In this document: piece after piece, positions 42,810-50,638 of the stretch
Layout of the letters: each line of letters opens with the position of its first letter
How positions within the stretch are numbered: position 1 is the first letter of the stretch
Assembly: GCA_018647945.1 (NCBI GenBank)
Contig: JABGSE010000018.1
Span: forward strand, 1 to 50,638
Direction of reading: 5' to 3'
Length of the DNA stretch: 50,638 nt
Source: Flavobacteriales bacterium
Lineage (GTDB): Bacteria; Bacteroidota; Bacteroidia; Flavobacteriales; BACL11
Notes under the pieces: generated by a model
Database searches by the model: none
Told to the model about the DNA's origin: nothing
What the model saw: only the letters and a program-made list of their open reading frames with translations
Position numbers and translations under genes: made by a program

Positions 42810-43577
42810 ATGAAGATTACCGTACTTGGAAGTGGAACATCTCAAGGTGTGCCAGTAATAGCATGTGATTGTGAAGTGTGTATTTCGGAAAATCCGAAAG
42901 ATGCCAGATTAAGATCTTCAGTGATGATAGAAGAAGATGGGCAAACTTTTGTAATTGATACTGGTCCCGATTTCAGGCAGCAAATGTTACGAGAAAAGGT
43001 AGAAAAAGTAGATGCAATTATTTACACTCACGAACACAAGGATCATGTTGCGGGAATGGATGATGTAAGGGCTTACAATTATAAGTGGAAAAAAGATGTA
43101 GAAATTTATTGCACTCAAAGGGTAAATGAAGCACTACATAGAGAATTTCCTTATGTGTTTTCGGATTACAGATACCCAGGAGCGCCTTCCGTAAATATGA
43201 ATATTATTGAAAATAAGGAATTTGAAATTAATGGAGTAAAAATATTACCAATTGAAGCCATGCATTATAAACTTCCAATATTTGGTTTTCGAATAAAGAA
43301 TTTTGTTTATCTTACAGATGTAAGTTCAATTTCGGAAAAGGAGAAAGAAAAAATGAAAAATACAGATTTGTTAATATTGGATGCCCTCAGAAGAAAACCT
43401 CATATTTCTCATCTCACTTTGGAACAGGCTTTGGAGTTAATTAATGAGTTAAAACCAAAAAGAGCTCTTCTTACTCATATCAGTCATTATATGGGGAAAT
43501 ATGACGATTTATTAAAAGAGTTACCTAGTAATATTGATCTATCATATGATGGACAAACAATCATTCTGAACGGATAA
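42810..43577 (+). CDS. Metallo-beta-lactamase-fold hydrolase, PhnP-like
   Basis: A 255-residue MBL-fold protein. LGSGTSQGVPVIACDCEVC (residues 6-24) is the PhnP-type start with three cysteines (19, 21, 24) that may bind a structural zinc. Metal ligands follow in THEHKDHVAGMDD (His 74, His 76, Asp 78, His 79), FVYLTDVSS and LLTHISHYM. Relatives hydrolyse cyclic phosphodiesters (PhnP) or other small phosphate esters; with no phosphonate genes nearby, I would not assign PhnP's role in C-P lyase. The ATG at 42810 is the only good start. The gene is divergent from the 471-residue gene and 69 bases before the metallopeptidase gene. Confidence 0.85.
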   Translation: MKITVLGSGTSQGVPVIACDCEVCISENPKDARLRSSVMIEEDGQTFVIDTGPDFRQQMLREKVEKVDAIIYTHEHKDHVAGMDDVRAYNYKWKKDVEIYCTQRVNEALHREFPYVFSDYRYPGAPSVNMNIIENKEFEINGVKILPIEAMHYKLPIFGFRIKNFVYLTDVSSISEKEKEKMKNTDLLILDALRRKPHISHLTLEQALELINELKPKRALLTHISHYMGKYDDLLKELPSNIDLSYDGQTIILNG

Positions 43578-43592
43578 AAACTTATTTTCTAT

Positions 43593-43624
43593 TTTGGGTA
43601 CAAACAAAATATTTGTGTAAATTG
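43593..43624 (+). promoter_or_regulatory. Possible promoter of the metallopeptidase gene
   Basis: TTTG at 43593-43596 and TAAATTG at 43618-43624, 21 bases apart, resemble a Bacteroidota -33/-7 pair (the -7 part deviates from TAnnTTTG by one base). The start codon follows 22 bases after. The region is A/T-rich, so the call is tentative. Confidence 0.3.
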
Positions 43625-43646
43625 CACAAAAATTAAAAACAAACTA

Positions 43647-46562
43647 ATGATGAGTAAAAAACTGATATTAATACTAACAATTTTAACAGTTAGTATCAAT
43701 TTATTTTCCTACACTAAAAATGTAAAAGATGAATATGAAGTAAAATATATTAAAGAAGCAATCCATTTGAATCCTGCTTTTCAAACTCAATTGATTAAAT
43801 CGGAAGATTGGCAATTATTTTTATCAAACAATTCGAATTGGTTTGTGTATTTTAATGAATTTAACCAAAAACCTCACCGAGCTTTTGGAGAGCCAATATC
43901 TAATTCTAATGGAGGAGCGATTGAGGATATTGCCTTTGAATTTATTCAAAATCAAATGAATATGTTTAATATTCCTTTATCTGATTTGTTTGTAAACTTT
44001 ATGTCTGAAAATGAAAAATATAATTCAGTTTCTTTCTTTCAAAAATACAATGGATTGGATGTGATTGATAGTAGACTGTATGTTAAGATGACTAAATTTA
44101 ATGAATTGATTTCTTTTGGTTTAGATGTTTTTTCGGATATAGAATTAAGTGTAATCCCAACAATAAGAACTTATGATGTAATATTAAAAGCTTCAGAGAA
44201 TTTACCATTTACGATTACAAAAAGTAATGTTGAGGAGAACTTGAAAATTTTACCAATCCCTGAAAATGGAAAATACACTTATCACTTGGTATATGTTGTC
44301 AATTTAAGTACAAAAAATAACATTGGCCCCGCGGAATACTTGTGTTATGTGGATGCTAATTCTGGAGAACTACTGATGAGAAGAAATGAAATTAAATTTG
44401 AAGCAACTCAATTGCAATCTTCAATTCATGTAGAAGGAGAGGTGTATACTTCTAATACTTTTAACCCATCTTCCATAGAAAATTGTGTTGATTTAAAGGT
44501 AAAGGATTTGAACACTTCAATGAGTTATTACACTGATAATAATGGTGATGTAACTATACCTTCAACTATTGGAACTCCATTAAATATTAGTTTGCAAGGG
44601 AGGTATTCTTTTGTGCAAACAAACTCGGTTATACCTAGTTTTACTACTTCAGTATCAGCGGTAAATAACTTTGTATTTGATAATTCTAATTCTACTATTC
44701 AGGAGAGAACAGCTTTTTATGCAATCAATAAAATACACAGCCATTTTAAGAATCAGTTTCCAACATTTTTAGGATTGGATTTTTCTATGGAAACAAATGT
44801 AGATGTCGGTTTGCAGGGAGGATGTAATGCCTTTTATGGTGGAGGGACAATTAACTTTTTGGAAGAAGATGGAGGATGTAATGCAACAGCTAAAATTCCA
44901 GATGTAGCTTATCATGAATACGGACATGCTATAAACGATTACCGATACAATGGTGGAGCGGGATTATGGAACGGAGCTTGCGGTGAGGGATTTGCTGATA
45001 TTTGGGCACTTTCATTAACTGAATATCCTGTTTTAGGAGAGGGGTGGCTTTTGAATGATCCTTTTTCAAATGTAAGAACTTACGATACTTTTCCAAAAGT
45101 TTATCCGCAAGATTTAACAGGAGAAGTACATGCAGATGGAGAAATTATTTGTGGCGCTTTTTGGGATACTTACATAAATTTAGGAAATATGCAACAACCT
45201 TTAGATATGTTTAGTAGTTTGTATGATGGTGGTCCTGATGGTCCTAATGGTACTGAAGGAGTGATTTTTACTGATATTTTATTAGAGTTTTTGTACTGGG
45301 ATGATAATGATGGTAATATTTTTAATGGAACACCAAATGATATAGCCATTGTAGATGCTTTTGCAAAACATGGAATTACATTGCTTTCAAACGCTATCTT
45401 AACACATACTGAAATAACAACTGCTACTAGTAATACAAATATTGATGTAGATGCAAATATTAACATGACTTATCCTTGGGCACTGAGTGATGCCTATTGT
45501 TTTTATAAAGTAAATGACGCTACAATTTGGGATAGTATTCCAATGGCTTTAATTTCTGGTTTCGATTATACCGGACAAATTCCTTCTCAAACAGGTGGAA
45601 CAGTAGTTTCTTATTATTTATCGATTGTTGATGTTTATGGTAAAAAATCTGCTATTACTCCATTTTCTTCTCATTTACCAAAACATGCAAATTTGCCTTA
45701 CTTTATTTTAGTGGGATACGAATTACAAGAAGAACAAGATTTCGATTTTAATATTGGTTTTTGGAGTACATCAGATGGAGATGATAATGCAACCACAGGA
45801 CAGTGGGACATTGGAACCCCTATAGGATCTTATTATAATGGAACAGTACCGGTACAAACTTCCACTCAGCATACTCCTGGAGGAAGTGATTGTGCTTTTA
45901 CAGGAAACGATAATACTGGTGGAAGTATAGGAGCGAATGATGTGGATGGTGGTAAAACAACTTTAACTTCACCTACTTATGATTTAACAGATTATGATAA
46001 TCCTACTTTTACTTATTACAGATGGTACACAAACAGTCCTCCAACAGGAGCGAATCCTGGGGCAGATTGGTGGCAAGTATTGATAACGGATGATGGAGTG
46101 AATTGGGTATATATAGAAAATAATATGAGCTCGGACAACAGATGGAGAAAGTTTGCTTTTAGAGTGAAGGATTATGTAAATATCACCTCTAACTTTAAAA
46201 TGAAATTTATTGCTTCCGATAGTATCAGATTGGGACAAAATTTAGATGGTGGTAGTTTGATAGAAGCAGCTATTGATGATTTATATTTATATGAAGGTGT
46301 AAATTCTACCTCAGTGGAAGAATTACAAATTTCAGAATTTGAAATTTACCCAAACCCAACAAATGGAGTTTTCTTTATTAAATCAGATAATTTTACAACT
46401 GTAAATGTAAAAGTGATTAATACTTTAGGAGAGTTAGTATTGGAAAAACAAATTGGTATTCACGATAATAAAATTGATATTTCCAATATGTCAAAAGGAA
46501 TTTATTATTTGGAATTCTATAATGATAAATTGATAGAAACAAAAAAGATAGTTTTAGAATAG
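43647..46562 (+). CDS. Secreted metallopeptidase (M36/M4-like gluzincin) with T9SS C-terminal domain
   Basis: A 971-residue exported protease. The start (two adjacent ATGs, 43647 or 43650) leads to a signal peptide MSKKLILILTILTVSINLFS. A FTP-like propeptide region covers about residues 50-250. The zinc site is HEYGHAIND (His 423, Glu 424, His 427) and the third ligand is Glu 447 in GEGFADIWA, matching the gluzincin pattern of M36 (fungalysin-like) or M4 peptidases. A C-terminal jelly-roll region follows. The last 70 residues (ISEFEIYPNPTNGVFFIKSD to KKIVLE) are a type A T9SS sorting domain with the usual YPNPT start. It should be released or cell-surface bound. A strong terminator follows six bases after the stop. 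Confidence 0.88.
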   Translation: MMSKKLILILTILTVSINLFSYTKNVKDEYEVKYIKEAIHLNPAFQTQLIKSEDWQLFLSNNSNWFVYFNEFNQKPHRAFGEPISNSNGGAIEDIAFEFIQNQMNMFNIPLSDLFVNFMSENEKYNSVSFFQKYNGLDVIDSRLYVKMTKFNELISFGLDVFSDIELSVIPTIRTYDVILKASENLPFTITKSNVEENLKILPIPENGKYTYHLVYVVNLSTKNNIGPAEYLCYVDANSGELLMRRNEIKFEATQLQSSIHVEGEVYTSNTFNPSSIENCVDLKVKDLNTSMSYYTDNNGDVTIPSTIGTPLNISLQGRYSFVQTNSVIPSFTTSVSAVNNFVFDNSNSTIQERTAFYAINKIHSHFKNQFPTFLGLDFSMETNVDVGLQGGCNAFYGGGTINFLEEDGGCNATAKIPDVAYHEYGHAINDYRYNGGAGLWNGACGEGFADIWALSLTEYPVLGEGWLLNDPFSNVRTYDTFPKVYPQDLTGEVHADGEIICGAFWDTYINLGNMQQPLDMFSSLYDGGPDGPNGTEGVIFTDILLEFLYWDDNDGNIFNGTPNDIAIVDAFAKHGITLLSNAILTHTEITTATSNTNIDVDANINMTYPWALSDAYCFYKVNDATIWDSIPMALISGFDYTGQIPSQTGGTVVSYYLSIVDVYGKKSAITPFSSHLPKHANLPYFILVGYELQEEQDFDFNIGFWSTSDGDDNATTGQWDIGTPIGSYYNGTVPVQTSTQHTPGGSDCAFTGNDNTGGSIGANDVDGGKTTLTSPTYDLTDYDNPTFTYYRWYTNSPPTGANPGADWWQVLITDDGVNWVYIENNMSSDNRWRKFAFRVKDYVNITSNFKMKFIASDSIRLGQNLDGGSLIEAAIDDLYLYEGVNSTSVEELQISEFEIYPNPTNGVFFIKSDNFTTVNVKVINTLGELVLEKQIGIHDNKIDISNMSKGIYYLEFYNDKLIETKKIVLE

Positions 46563-46567
46563 AAACA

Positions 46568-46597
46568 AAAAAAGGGAATCGAAAGATTCCCTTTTTT
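46568..46597. terminator. Bidirectional intrinsic terminator
   Basis: AAAAAAGGGAATC, loop GAAA, GATTCCCTTTTTT: a perfect 13-base-pair stem with A-run on one side and T-run on the other. It lies between the convergent metallopeptidase and 3-hydroxyacyl-CoA dehydrogenase genes and can work for both. Confidence 0.9.
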
Positions 46598-46609
46598 ATT
46601 AAGTTATTT

Positions 46610-47506
46610 TTATCTTCTAAACCGAGAAGAAACTTTCTTATTTCTTGCTCCCTCAGAATAATCGTAAAAACCTTCTCCAGATTTTATTCCCAATTTCCCC
46701 TCAGAAACCATGTTTATTAATGTTTTACTTGGCGCATATTTTGGATTGTCAAAGCCTTTATACATTACTTCCAAAATTGAAAGACAAACATCTAACCCAA
46801 TAAAATCGGCTAAATGAAGAGGTCCCATTGGATGAGACATTCCTAATATCATAACAGTATCAATTTCCTCAACTCCTGAAACATTTTCTTCCAAAGTTAA
46901 TATGGCTTCATTTATCATTGGCATCAGAATTCTGTTGGCTACAAATCCTGGAGCATCATTTACTTCTACAGGAGATTTCCCTAAGTTTTTGGAAAGTTGC
47001 ATTATAATTGATGTAACACTATCTGAAGTTTCCTTTCCTCTAATAACCTCAACTAATTTCATAATAGGAACAGGATTCATAAAATGCATTCCAATTACTT
47101 TATCCTTTCTATTAGTAACTGAAGCAATTTGTGTAATGGAAATAGAGGAAGTGTTAGTTCCTAAAATAGTGTTCTCATTACAAATTTTATCTAATTGTTT
47201 AAATATTTTTAGTTTGATATCTACATTTTCTGTAGCAGCTTCAATTACTAAATCTACCCCTTTTACTGCAGAAGTTAAATCGGTATTGGTTGTTATGTTA
47301 TCTAATGTTGCGTTTTTTTCTTCCTCCACTATTTTGTCTTTAGATACCATTCTGTCCAGATTCTTTGTAATTGTAGTAATTGCTCTTTCCAATGCATCTG
47401 CAGAAGTATCAACTAAATTAACTGAGAATCCACTTTGTGCAAAAGTGTGTGCTATTCCATTTCCCATTGTTCCTGCTCCAATTATTGTTACATTTTTAAT
47501 ATTCAT
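46610..47506 (-). CDS. 3-hydroxyacyl-CoA (3-hydroxybutyryl-CoA) dehydrogenase
   Basis: A 298-residue NAD(P)-dependent dehydrogenase that oxidises 3-hydroxyacyl-CoA or reduces acetoacetyl-CoA. It has the nucleotide-binding motif TIIGAGTMGNGIAHTFAQSG near residue 8, catalytic-type blocks LGTNTSSISITQIAS and IGMHFMNPVPIMKLVEVIRG with the conserved histidine, DAPGFVANRILMPMINEAI and SHPMGPLHLADFIGLDVC, and the usual GEGFYDY end followed by a basic tail (ARNKKVSSRFRR). Length fits single-domain Hbd/FadB2 enzymes. It begins two bases after the stop of the lipoprotein gene on the same strand and ends at the strong terminator. Confidence 0.92.
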   Translation of the reverse strand: MNIKNVTIIGAGTMGNGIAHTFAQSGFSVNLVDTSADALERAITTITKNLDRMVSKDKIVEEEKNATLDNITTNTDLTSAVKGVDLVIEAATENVDIKLKIFKQLDKICNENTILGTNTSSISITQIASVTNRKDKVIGMHFMNPVPIMKLVEVIRGKETSDSVTSIIMQLSKNLGKSPVEVNDAPGFVANRILMPMINEAILTLEENVSGVEEIDTVMILGMSHPMGPLHLADFIGLDVCLSILEVMYKGFDNPKYAPSKTLINMVSEGKLGIKSGEGFYDYSEGARNKKVSSRFRR

Positions 47507-47507
47507 T

Positions 47508-48386
47508 TTAGTATACTAATTTTAAATTATCAATTTTTAACCATGATGATTCTGTGGTGTCTGTTCTGTGTAAATTTAGGTAAAATTTTATAGATTGATT
47601 GCCAATAGCTTCACTCACGGTTTTTGTCATGTTTATGTATATTTTGTGCCAATCTTCCTTTTCGGTTACCCAAAGTAAATCCTTATTTACTACAGTTTGA
47701 GGATAGTTTATGAAAGCTCCAATCAGAATATTTTGGTTGCATTTATAGTCCATTTCCAGATAAACAGGAGATCCGCTTTGAGGAAGATTTTCAAAATCTT
47801 TTGTTACTAACTCAAAAGTAAGGTAGTTTTCATCCAAAATAGCAGATGCATATTTGTTTCCGTTTCCTTCTGTTTTAATCTCAAAATCCACTTCACTATT
47901 TAAACTGGTATCAATGTCAACTCCAACCCCTTCAAAATCCTCTATTTCAAAATTTGCACTTTCGGTATATCGGAAAGTCGGAAAAACAGTTGTTATACTG
48001 TCCTTTGTAAGGAAAATAACTTCCTCATAAAACTTGTAAAAATGATAACGAACTCTAGTACCTTCAATTCCATTGTCTTTTATTCCAGCAAATAATTTCA
48101 GGGTATGATTTCCTTCTTGTAAAATAGGAAATGAAACTGGTAGTGGATAAGTTCCCATAAACTGATCGTCAACATAAGCCCAAACATCAGTAATATTCTC
48201 TGTGTTTTCTCCTTGTTGTGAAGTAGTAGTTAAGTTAAAATCAGTTACTTTTATGTAGGCCGGAATTTCTTGTACATCATCTTCCTTTACACAGGAAGTG
48301 AAGAGTAAAGTAATGCAGAATATCGAAAATACAATTGTTTTTATATTAACAAAAGAGTGTGTATTTTTATGTCTGATAATGTGCAA
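47508..48386 (-). CDS. Lipoprotein of unknown function
   Basis: A 292-residue lipoprotein: after a basic and hydrophobic start the lipobox is LFTSC with Cys 32, followed by an acidic linker VKEDDVQEIPAYIKV. Later segments (DVWAYVDDQFMGTYPLP, GNHTLKLFAGIKDNGI) look like a small beta-sandwich, and the C-terminal part (SPVYLEMDYKCNQNILIGAF) reads like a jelly-roll or carbohydrate-binding fold. This two-part layout occurs in Bacteroidota lipoproteins of unknown role. The start is the ATG at 48386; a later start would shorten the N-region before the signal. The dehydrogenase gene follows after one base, so both are probably on one transcript, but a shared pathway is not obvious. Confidence 0.72.
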   Translation of the reverse strand: MHIIRHKNTHSFVNIKTIVFSIFCITLLFTSCVKEDDVQEIPAYIKVTDFNLTTTSQQGENTENITDVWAYVDDQFMGTYPLPVSFPILQEGNHTLKLFAGIKDNGIEGTRVRYHFYKFYEEVIFLTKDSITTVFPTFRYTESANFEIEDFEGVGVDIDTSLNSEVDFEIKTEGNGNKYASAILDENYLTFELVTKDFENLPQSGSPVYLEMDYKCNQNILIGAFINYPQTVVNKDLLWVTEKEDWHKIYINMTKTVSEAIGNQSIKFYLNLHRTDTTESSWLKIDNLKLVY

Positions 48387-48468
48387 GATTTCTATTTTTT
48401 TATTCTTTATTTGTTCTGAAATAAAACTGATTGCGAAAATATAAATTTATTATCTGTAAAACTATAAA

Positions 48469-49110
48469 ATGAAAGATACTTTTAGACATAAGGGATTGAG
48501 GAAAATATTGGTAGAAAATATTAGAGAAAATGGCATAAAAGATGAAAGCGTTTTGGAAATAATAAATTCAATTCCCCGACATTTGTTTATGGACAATGCT
48601 TTTGTTCAGTTCGCTTATCAGGACAAAGCATTTCCTATTGGCTCGGGGCAAACCATTTCACAACCTTATACAGTAGCTTTCCAGACGCAACTTTTACAGT
48701 TGAATCCTCATGAAAAAGTTTTAGAAGTAGGAACTGGTTCTGGCTATCAGGCAGCTGTACTTTGCGGTTTGGATGCTGAGGTTTACACCATTGAAAGACA
48801 AAAAGATCTCTTTAAAAAAACCAAAGAATTCCTTCCTAAATTGGGATATAATTGTAGTTTCTTTTTTGGAGATGGTTACAAAGGATTGGATAAATTTGCT
48901 CCTTTCGATAAGATAATAGTAACTTGCGGAGCACCACAAATACCGGAAGATTTAATAAAACAACTTAAAGTAGGAGGTAGAATGGTTGCTCCAATTGGTG
49001 GAGGTGATGTGCAAGTAATGCACTTAATTGAAAAACTATCGGAAACTGAAACTAAAATAACAACTCACGGGGAGTTTTCGTTTGTTCCCATGTTAAATAA
49101 TAAAAACTAG
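48469..49110 (+). CDS. pcm: Protein-L-isoaspartate O-methyltransferase
   Basis: Pcm methylates isoaspartyl residues in aged proteins, starting their repair. The 213-residue protein has the family N-terminus (GLRKILVENIRENGI and SIPRHLFM), the Pcm-specific IGSGQTISQPYTVAFQ, the SAM motif VLEVGTGSGYQAAVL (from residue 84), FGDGYKGL and PIGGGDVQVMHLIEK. All blocks are in order and length is normal. Its start is the ATG at 48469, 82 bases from the divergent lipoprotein gene. The next gene follows after 36 bases. Confidence 0.94.
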   Translation: MKDTFRHKGLRKILVENIRENGIKDESVLEIINSIPRHLFMDNAFVQFAYQDKAFPIGSGQTISQPYTVAFQTQLLQLNPHEKVLEVGTGSGYQAAVLCGLDAEVYTIERQKDLFKKTKEFLPKLGYNCSFFFGDGYKGLDKFAPFDKIIVTCGAPQIPEDLIKQLKVGGRMVAPIGGGDVQVMHLIEKLSETETKITTHGEFSFVPMLNNKN

Positions 49111-49146
49111 AATATTTTTCATAGTTTTACATCTTAAAATAAAACT

Positions 49147-49869
49147 ATGAAAAAGTTAATCGGAACCATTCTATTTAGTATTCTATTTATTACAACTTCA
49201 TTTTCACAGAAAGGTGATTTTACTCTTGGACTAGATTACAGTCAAAATAATCAGAATTATATTTACGGATATGATTATTATCCTTACGGATATTATTATA
49301 CACCAAATATAAATTTTCAGCCAAGAATAGGATATTTTATTTCTGATAATATTGAGATAGGATTAGGATATAAATCGGGAGATAATGAAATTGAAAGAAC
49401 ATATATCGCATATAATCCTAGTGGAATAGGAGAGAATTATAATTATTCTAATAAATCTAACTATTCTTACAATACTTATAGTCCGTATTTAAAATATTAT
49501 AAAAATAATATGTTTATTTCTGCCAGATTCTCAATAAGCGAAACAAATAATATGGACAATAATAATTATCCAATTTGGACTTTAGATTCCAATGGAGTAT
49601 ACATGGTTACTTCATTTGATAATTATGAATACAAATATAATTCTAAAACAACTACAACTGAAATAAGTGTTGGATATGTACTGAGTTATAATGATAAAAT
49701 ATTTTTTGAACCAAGTTTTTCTGTAAGAAAAGAAATTGGAGAGGTAGAAAGTATAAATATTACTACAACTAATTCAGAAAATCCTGTTGTAACTGAAATA
49801 ATATCCCCGATAACAGATGCTACTCATTTCCGGTTAAATCTATCTGTTAGTATACGATTAGGAAGATAA
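49147..49869 (+). CDS. Small outer-membrane beta-barrel protein, Y/N-rich
   Basis: A 240-residue protein with signal peptide ending ITTSFSQ and alternating strands such as GDFTLGLDYSQNN, PRIGYFISDNIEIGLGYKSGD, FISARFSISETNN, TEISVGYVLSYNDKIFFEPSFSV and the final FRLNLSVSIRLGR. This is the pattern of OmpA/OmpW-type eight-stranded barrels. The loops are unusually rich in tyrosine and asparagine (YGYDYYPYGYYYTP). No function can be assigned. TAGTTTTA at 49122-49129 is one base off the -7 consensus and could be a promoter. It lies 44 bases before another barrel gene. Confidence 0.75.
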   Translation: MKKLIGTILFSILFITTSFSQKGDFTLGLDYSQNNQNYIYGYDYYPYGYYYTPNINFQPRIGYFISDNIEIGLGYKSGDNEIERTYIAYNPSGIGENYNYSNKSNYSYNTYSPYLKYYKNNMFISARFSISETNNMDNNNYPIWTLDSNGVYMVTSFDNYEYKYNSKTTTTEISVGYVLSYNDKIFFEPSFSVRKEIGEVESINITTTNSENPVVTEIISPITDATHFRLNLSVSIRLGR

Positions 49870-49881
49870 CTATTTTTTTAA

Positions 49882-49889
49882 TAGATTTG
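49882..49889 (+). promoter_or_regulatory. Putative -7 promoter element for the last barrel gene
   Basis: TAGATTTG is an exact TAnnTTTG match 24 bases before the ATG at 49914, placing transcription start about 18 bases before translation start. A TTTG -33 box is not visible at 19-21 bases upstream. Confidence 0.45.
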
Positions 49890-49913
49890 TAGACTATTAA
49901 CTAACTAAAAATT

Positions 49914-50579
49914 ATGAAAAAATTATTTACAATTTTAACTTTAGTTGCTTTAACTGCAACAATTTCGTTTGCACAAACTTTTGGGATAAAAGCAGGTCTT
50001 AATATGGCTAATACCACTAATGGATCAGATCTTCAAGAGATGTATGATGCTTTTGAAATAAAAAACAATATGATGCTTGGTATTTCTGTTGGAGCAACTG
50101 GATCATTTGAGATATCTGATTTAATGAATTTAAGTGCTGAATTAAATTTTACTCAAAAAGGAACAAAAGCATCAATGGGAGGTGTGGATGATGATTTTGT
50201 GACAAAAATCAATTTTATTGATATTGTGCCATCAGCGTCATTTAAAATTGCTGAGGGCTTTTCTGCAAATGTAGGTCCCTACATTGGTTTTGCGTTATCA
50301 GGCACTCAAACAGTGCAAGAAATTGACTTGATTACAGGAGAAACAACAACAACCTCAGAAGCAATTGATTTTGAGGAAGATGAGATTGGAACGTTGGATT
50401 ATGGACTGAATATTGGTGTGTCTTATGTTTTGAATGAGATGATTGCAATTAATGCAGGTTATAGTTTAGGTTTAGCTGATTTAAATGCGGAAGGCGGAGA
50501 GTTTGATGATGAGGATTATTCTCAAAAAACTAATGGAATTTATTTTTCAGTAGGATATCTTTTTGGAGGCGGATATTAA
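49914..50579 (+). CDS. Porin-family outer-membrane beta-barrel protein (OMP_b-brl_2 / PorT-like)
   Basis: A 221-residue protein with signal peptide MKKLFTILTLVALTATISFAQ and the family start TFGIKAGLNMANTT. Later strands include GISVGATGSFEISDLMNL, LSAELNFTQKGTK, FIDIVPSASFKI, FSANVGPYIGFALSG, YGLNIGVSYVLNEMIAINAGYSLGL and ISFSVGYLFGG-like ending. It fits the small Bacteroidota barrel family typified by PorT and OMP_b-brl_2 proteins, usually about 200 residues; a role in T9SS is not implied. It is preceded by an exact -7 element and followed 25 bases downstream by a clear terminator, so it is probably a single-gene transcript. Confidence 0.85.
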   Translation: MKKLFTILTLVALTATISFAQTFGIKAGLNMANTTNGSDLQEMYDAFEIKNNMMLGISVGATGSFEISDLMNLSAELNFTQKGTKASMGGVDDDFVTKINFIDIVPSASFKIAEGFSANVGPYIGFALSGTQTVQEIDLITGETTTTSEAIDFEEDEIGTLDYGLNIGVSYVLNEMIAINAGYSLGLADLNAEGGEFDDEDYSQKTNGIYFSVGYLFGGGY

Positions 50580-50604
50580 TTAATTTAATATAATTAGATT
50601 TAAT

Positions 50605-50634
50605 AAAAAAGGAACCATATGGTTCCTTTTTTTT
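50605..50634 (+). terminator. Intrinsic terminator after the last barrel gene
   Basis: AAAAAAGGAACC, loop ATAT, GGTTCCTTTTTTTT: a 12-base-pair stem with following T-run, 25 bases after the stop codon. The A-run on the left would let it act on the other strand as well. Confidence 0.9.
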
Positions 50635-50638
50635 ATGC

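Noticed and set aside
46902-47519. 205-codon forward frame opposite the 3-hydroxyacyl-CoA dehydrogenase
   Set aside because: It is antisense to a highly conserved enzyme; the length comes from the absence of stops opposite this codon use.
1-50638. CRISPR arrays, tRNA/rRNA genes, insertion sequences, phage genes
   Set aside because: I saw no spaced direct-repeat array, no cloverleaf-like segment, no transposase or integrase motif, and gaps between genes are too short for most of these.

Overview
The window looks like a chromosome segment from a low-GC marine-type member of the Bacteroidota, most likely Flavobacteriales-like. The evidence is strong AT bias, two proteins ending in type IX secretion (T9SS)-like tails, Bacteroidota-type outer-membrane proteins (LptD with a long C-terminal barrel, a carboxypeptidase-D-like TonB receptor, a DUF5723 barrel), rare Shine-Dalgarno sites, and several copies of the Bacteroidota -7 promoter element TAnnTTTG just upstream of genes. 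No rRNA, tRNA, CRISPR array, transposase or integrase is visible, and no gene-free stretch exceeds about 100 bases.

Region 1 (1-20781, all + strand) is one end of a large surface-polysaccharide operon. It starts inside a KdsC-like HAD phosphatase and carries neuA-neuB-neuC for a sialic-type nonulosonic acid. It also holds five GT4/GT2 glycosyltransferases, one unusual GT-B enzyme that could be the sialyltransferase, a Wzx-type flippase and a Wzy-type polymerase. Decorating enzymes follow: two CelD/GNAT-type acyltransferases (one fused to a second GNAT domain), two NodB-type deacetylases, a sulfotransferase, a NodU-type carbamoyltransferase broken by an in-frame stop, and a methyltransferase. 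GDP-L-fucose synthase and an orphan PabA/TrpG-like amidotransferase close the row. Genes overlap by 1-14 bases or sit a few bases apart almost throughout, so translation is probably coupled. The initiating sugar-phosphate transferase, Wza/Wzc export genes and gmd are not here and must lie elsewhere.

Region 2 (20778-28429) is envelope and redox housekeeping. lptD lies on the minus strand, and divergent from it run an N-acetylmuramoyl-L-alanine amidase, an MCE/MlaD-type lipid-transport protein, a membrane b-type/Fe-S protein, a small HAD protein, a CCG-type Fe-S protein and a small conserved protein.

Region 3 (28419-36265, minus strand) starts with a variable cassette: a T9SS-type leucine-rich-repeat protein, a small membrane protein and a 26-residue-repeat protein. 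These share duplicated signal-peptide DNA, with short relic reading frames between them. Then come kdsA, a DUF5723 barrel coupled to a large lipoprotein, and rarA.

Region 4 (36373-50638) has pheT, a TonB-receptor-like barrel, a conserved 471-residue protein of unclear function, a metallo-beta-lactamase-fold protein, a secreted M36/M4-like metallopeptidase with a T9SS tail, a 3-hydroxyacyl-CoA dehydrogenase next to a lipoprotein, pcm and two small outer-membrane barrels. Clear hairpin terminators lie at 46568-46597 and 50605-50634, with a weaker AT-rich one after pheT.

kdsA and lptD show that the cell makes a Kdo-type LPS. The polysaccharide operon would add a sialylated, possibly sulfated, acylated and (if the broken gene still works) carbamoylated glycan to its surface. 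No wholly new defence or mobile system was recognised. The best candidates for new biology are the double-GNAT protein, the candidate sialyltransferase, the lipoprotein/DUF5723 pair and the signal-peptide duplication cassette.
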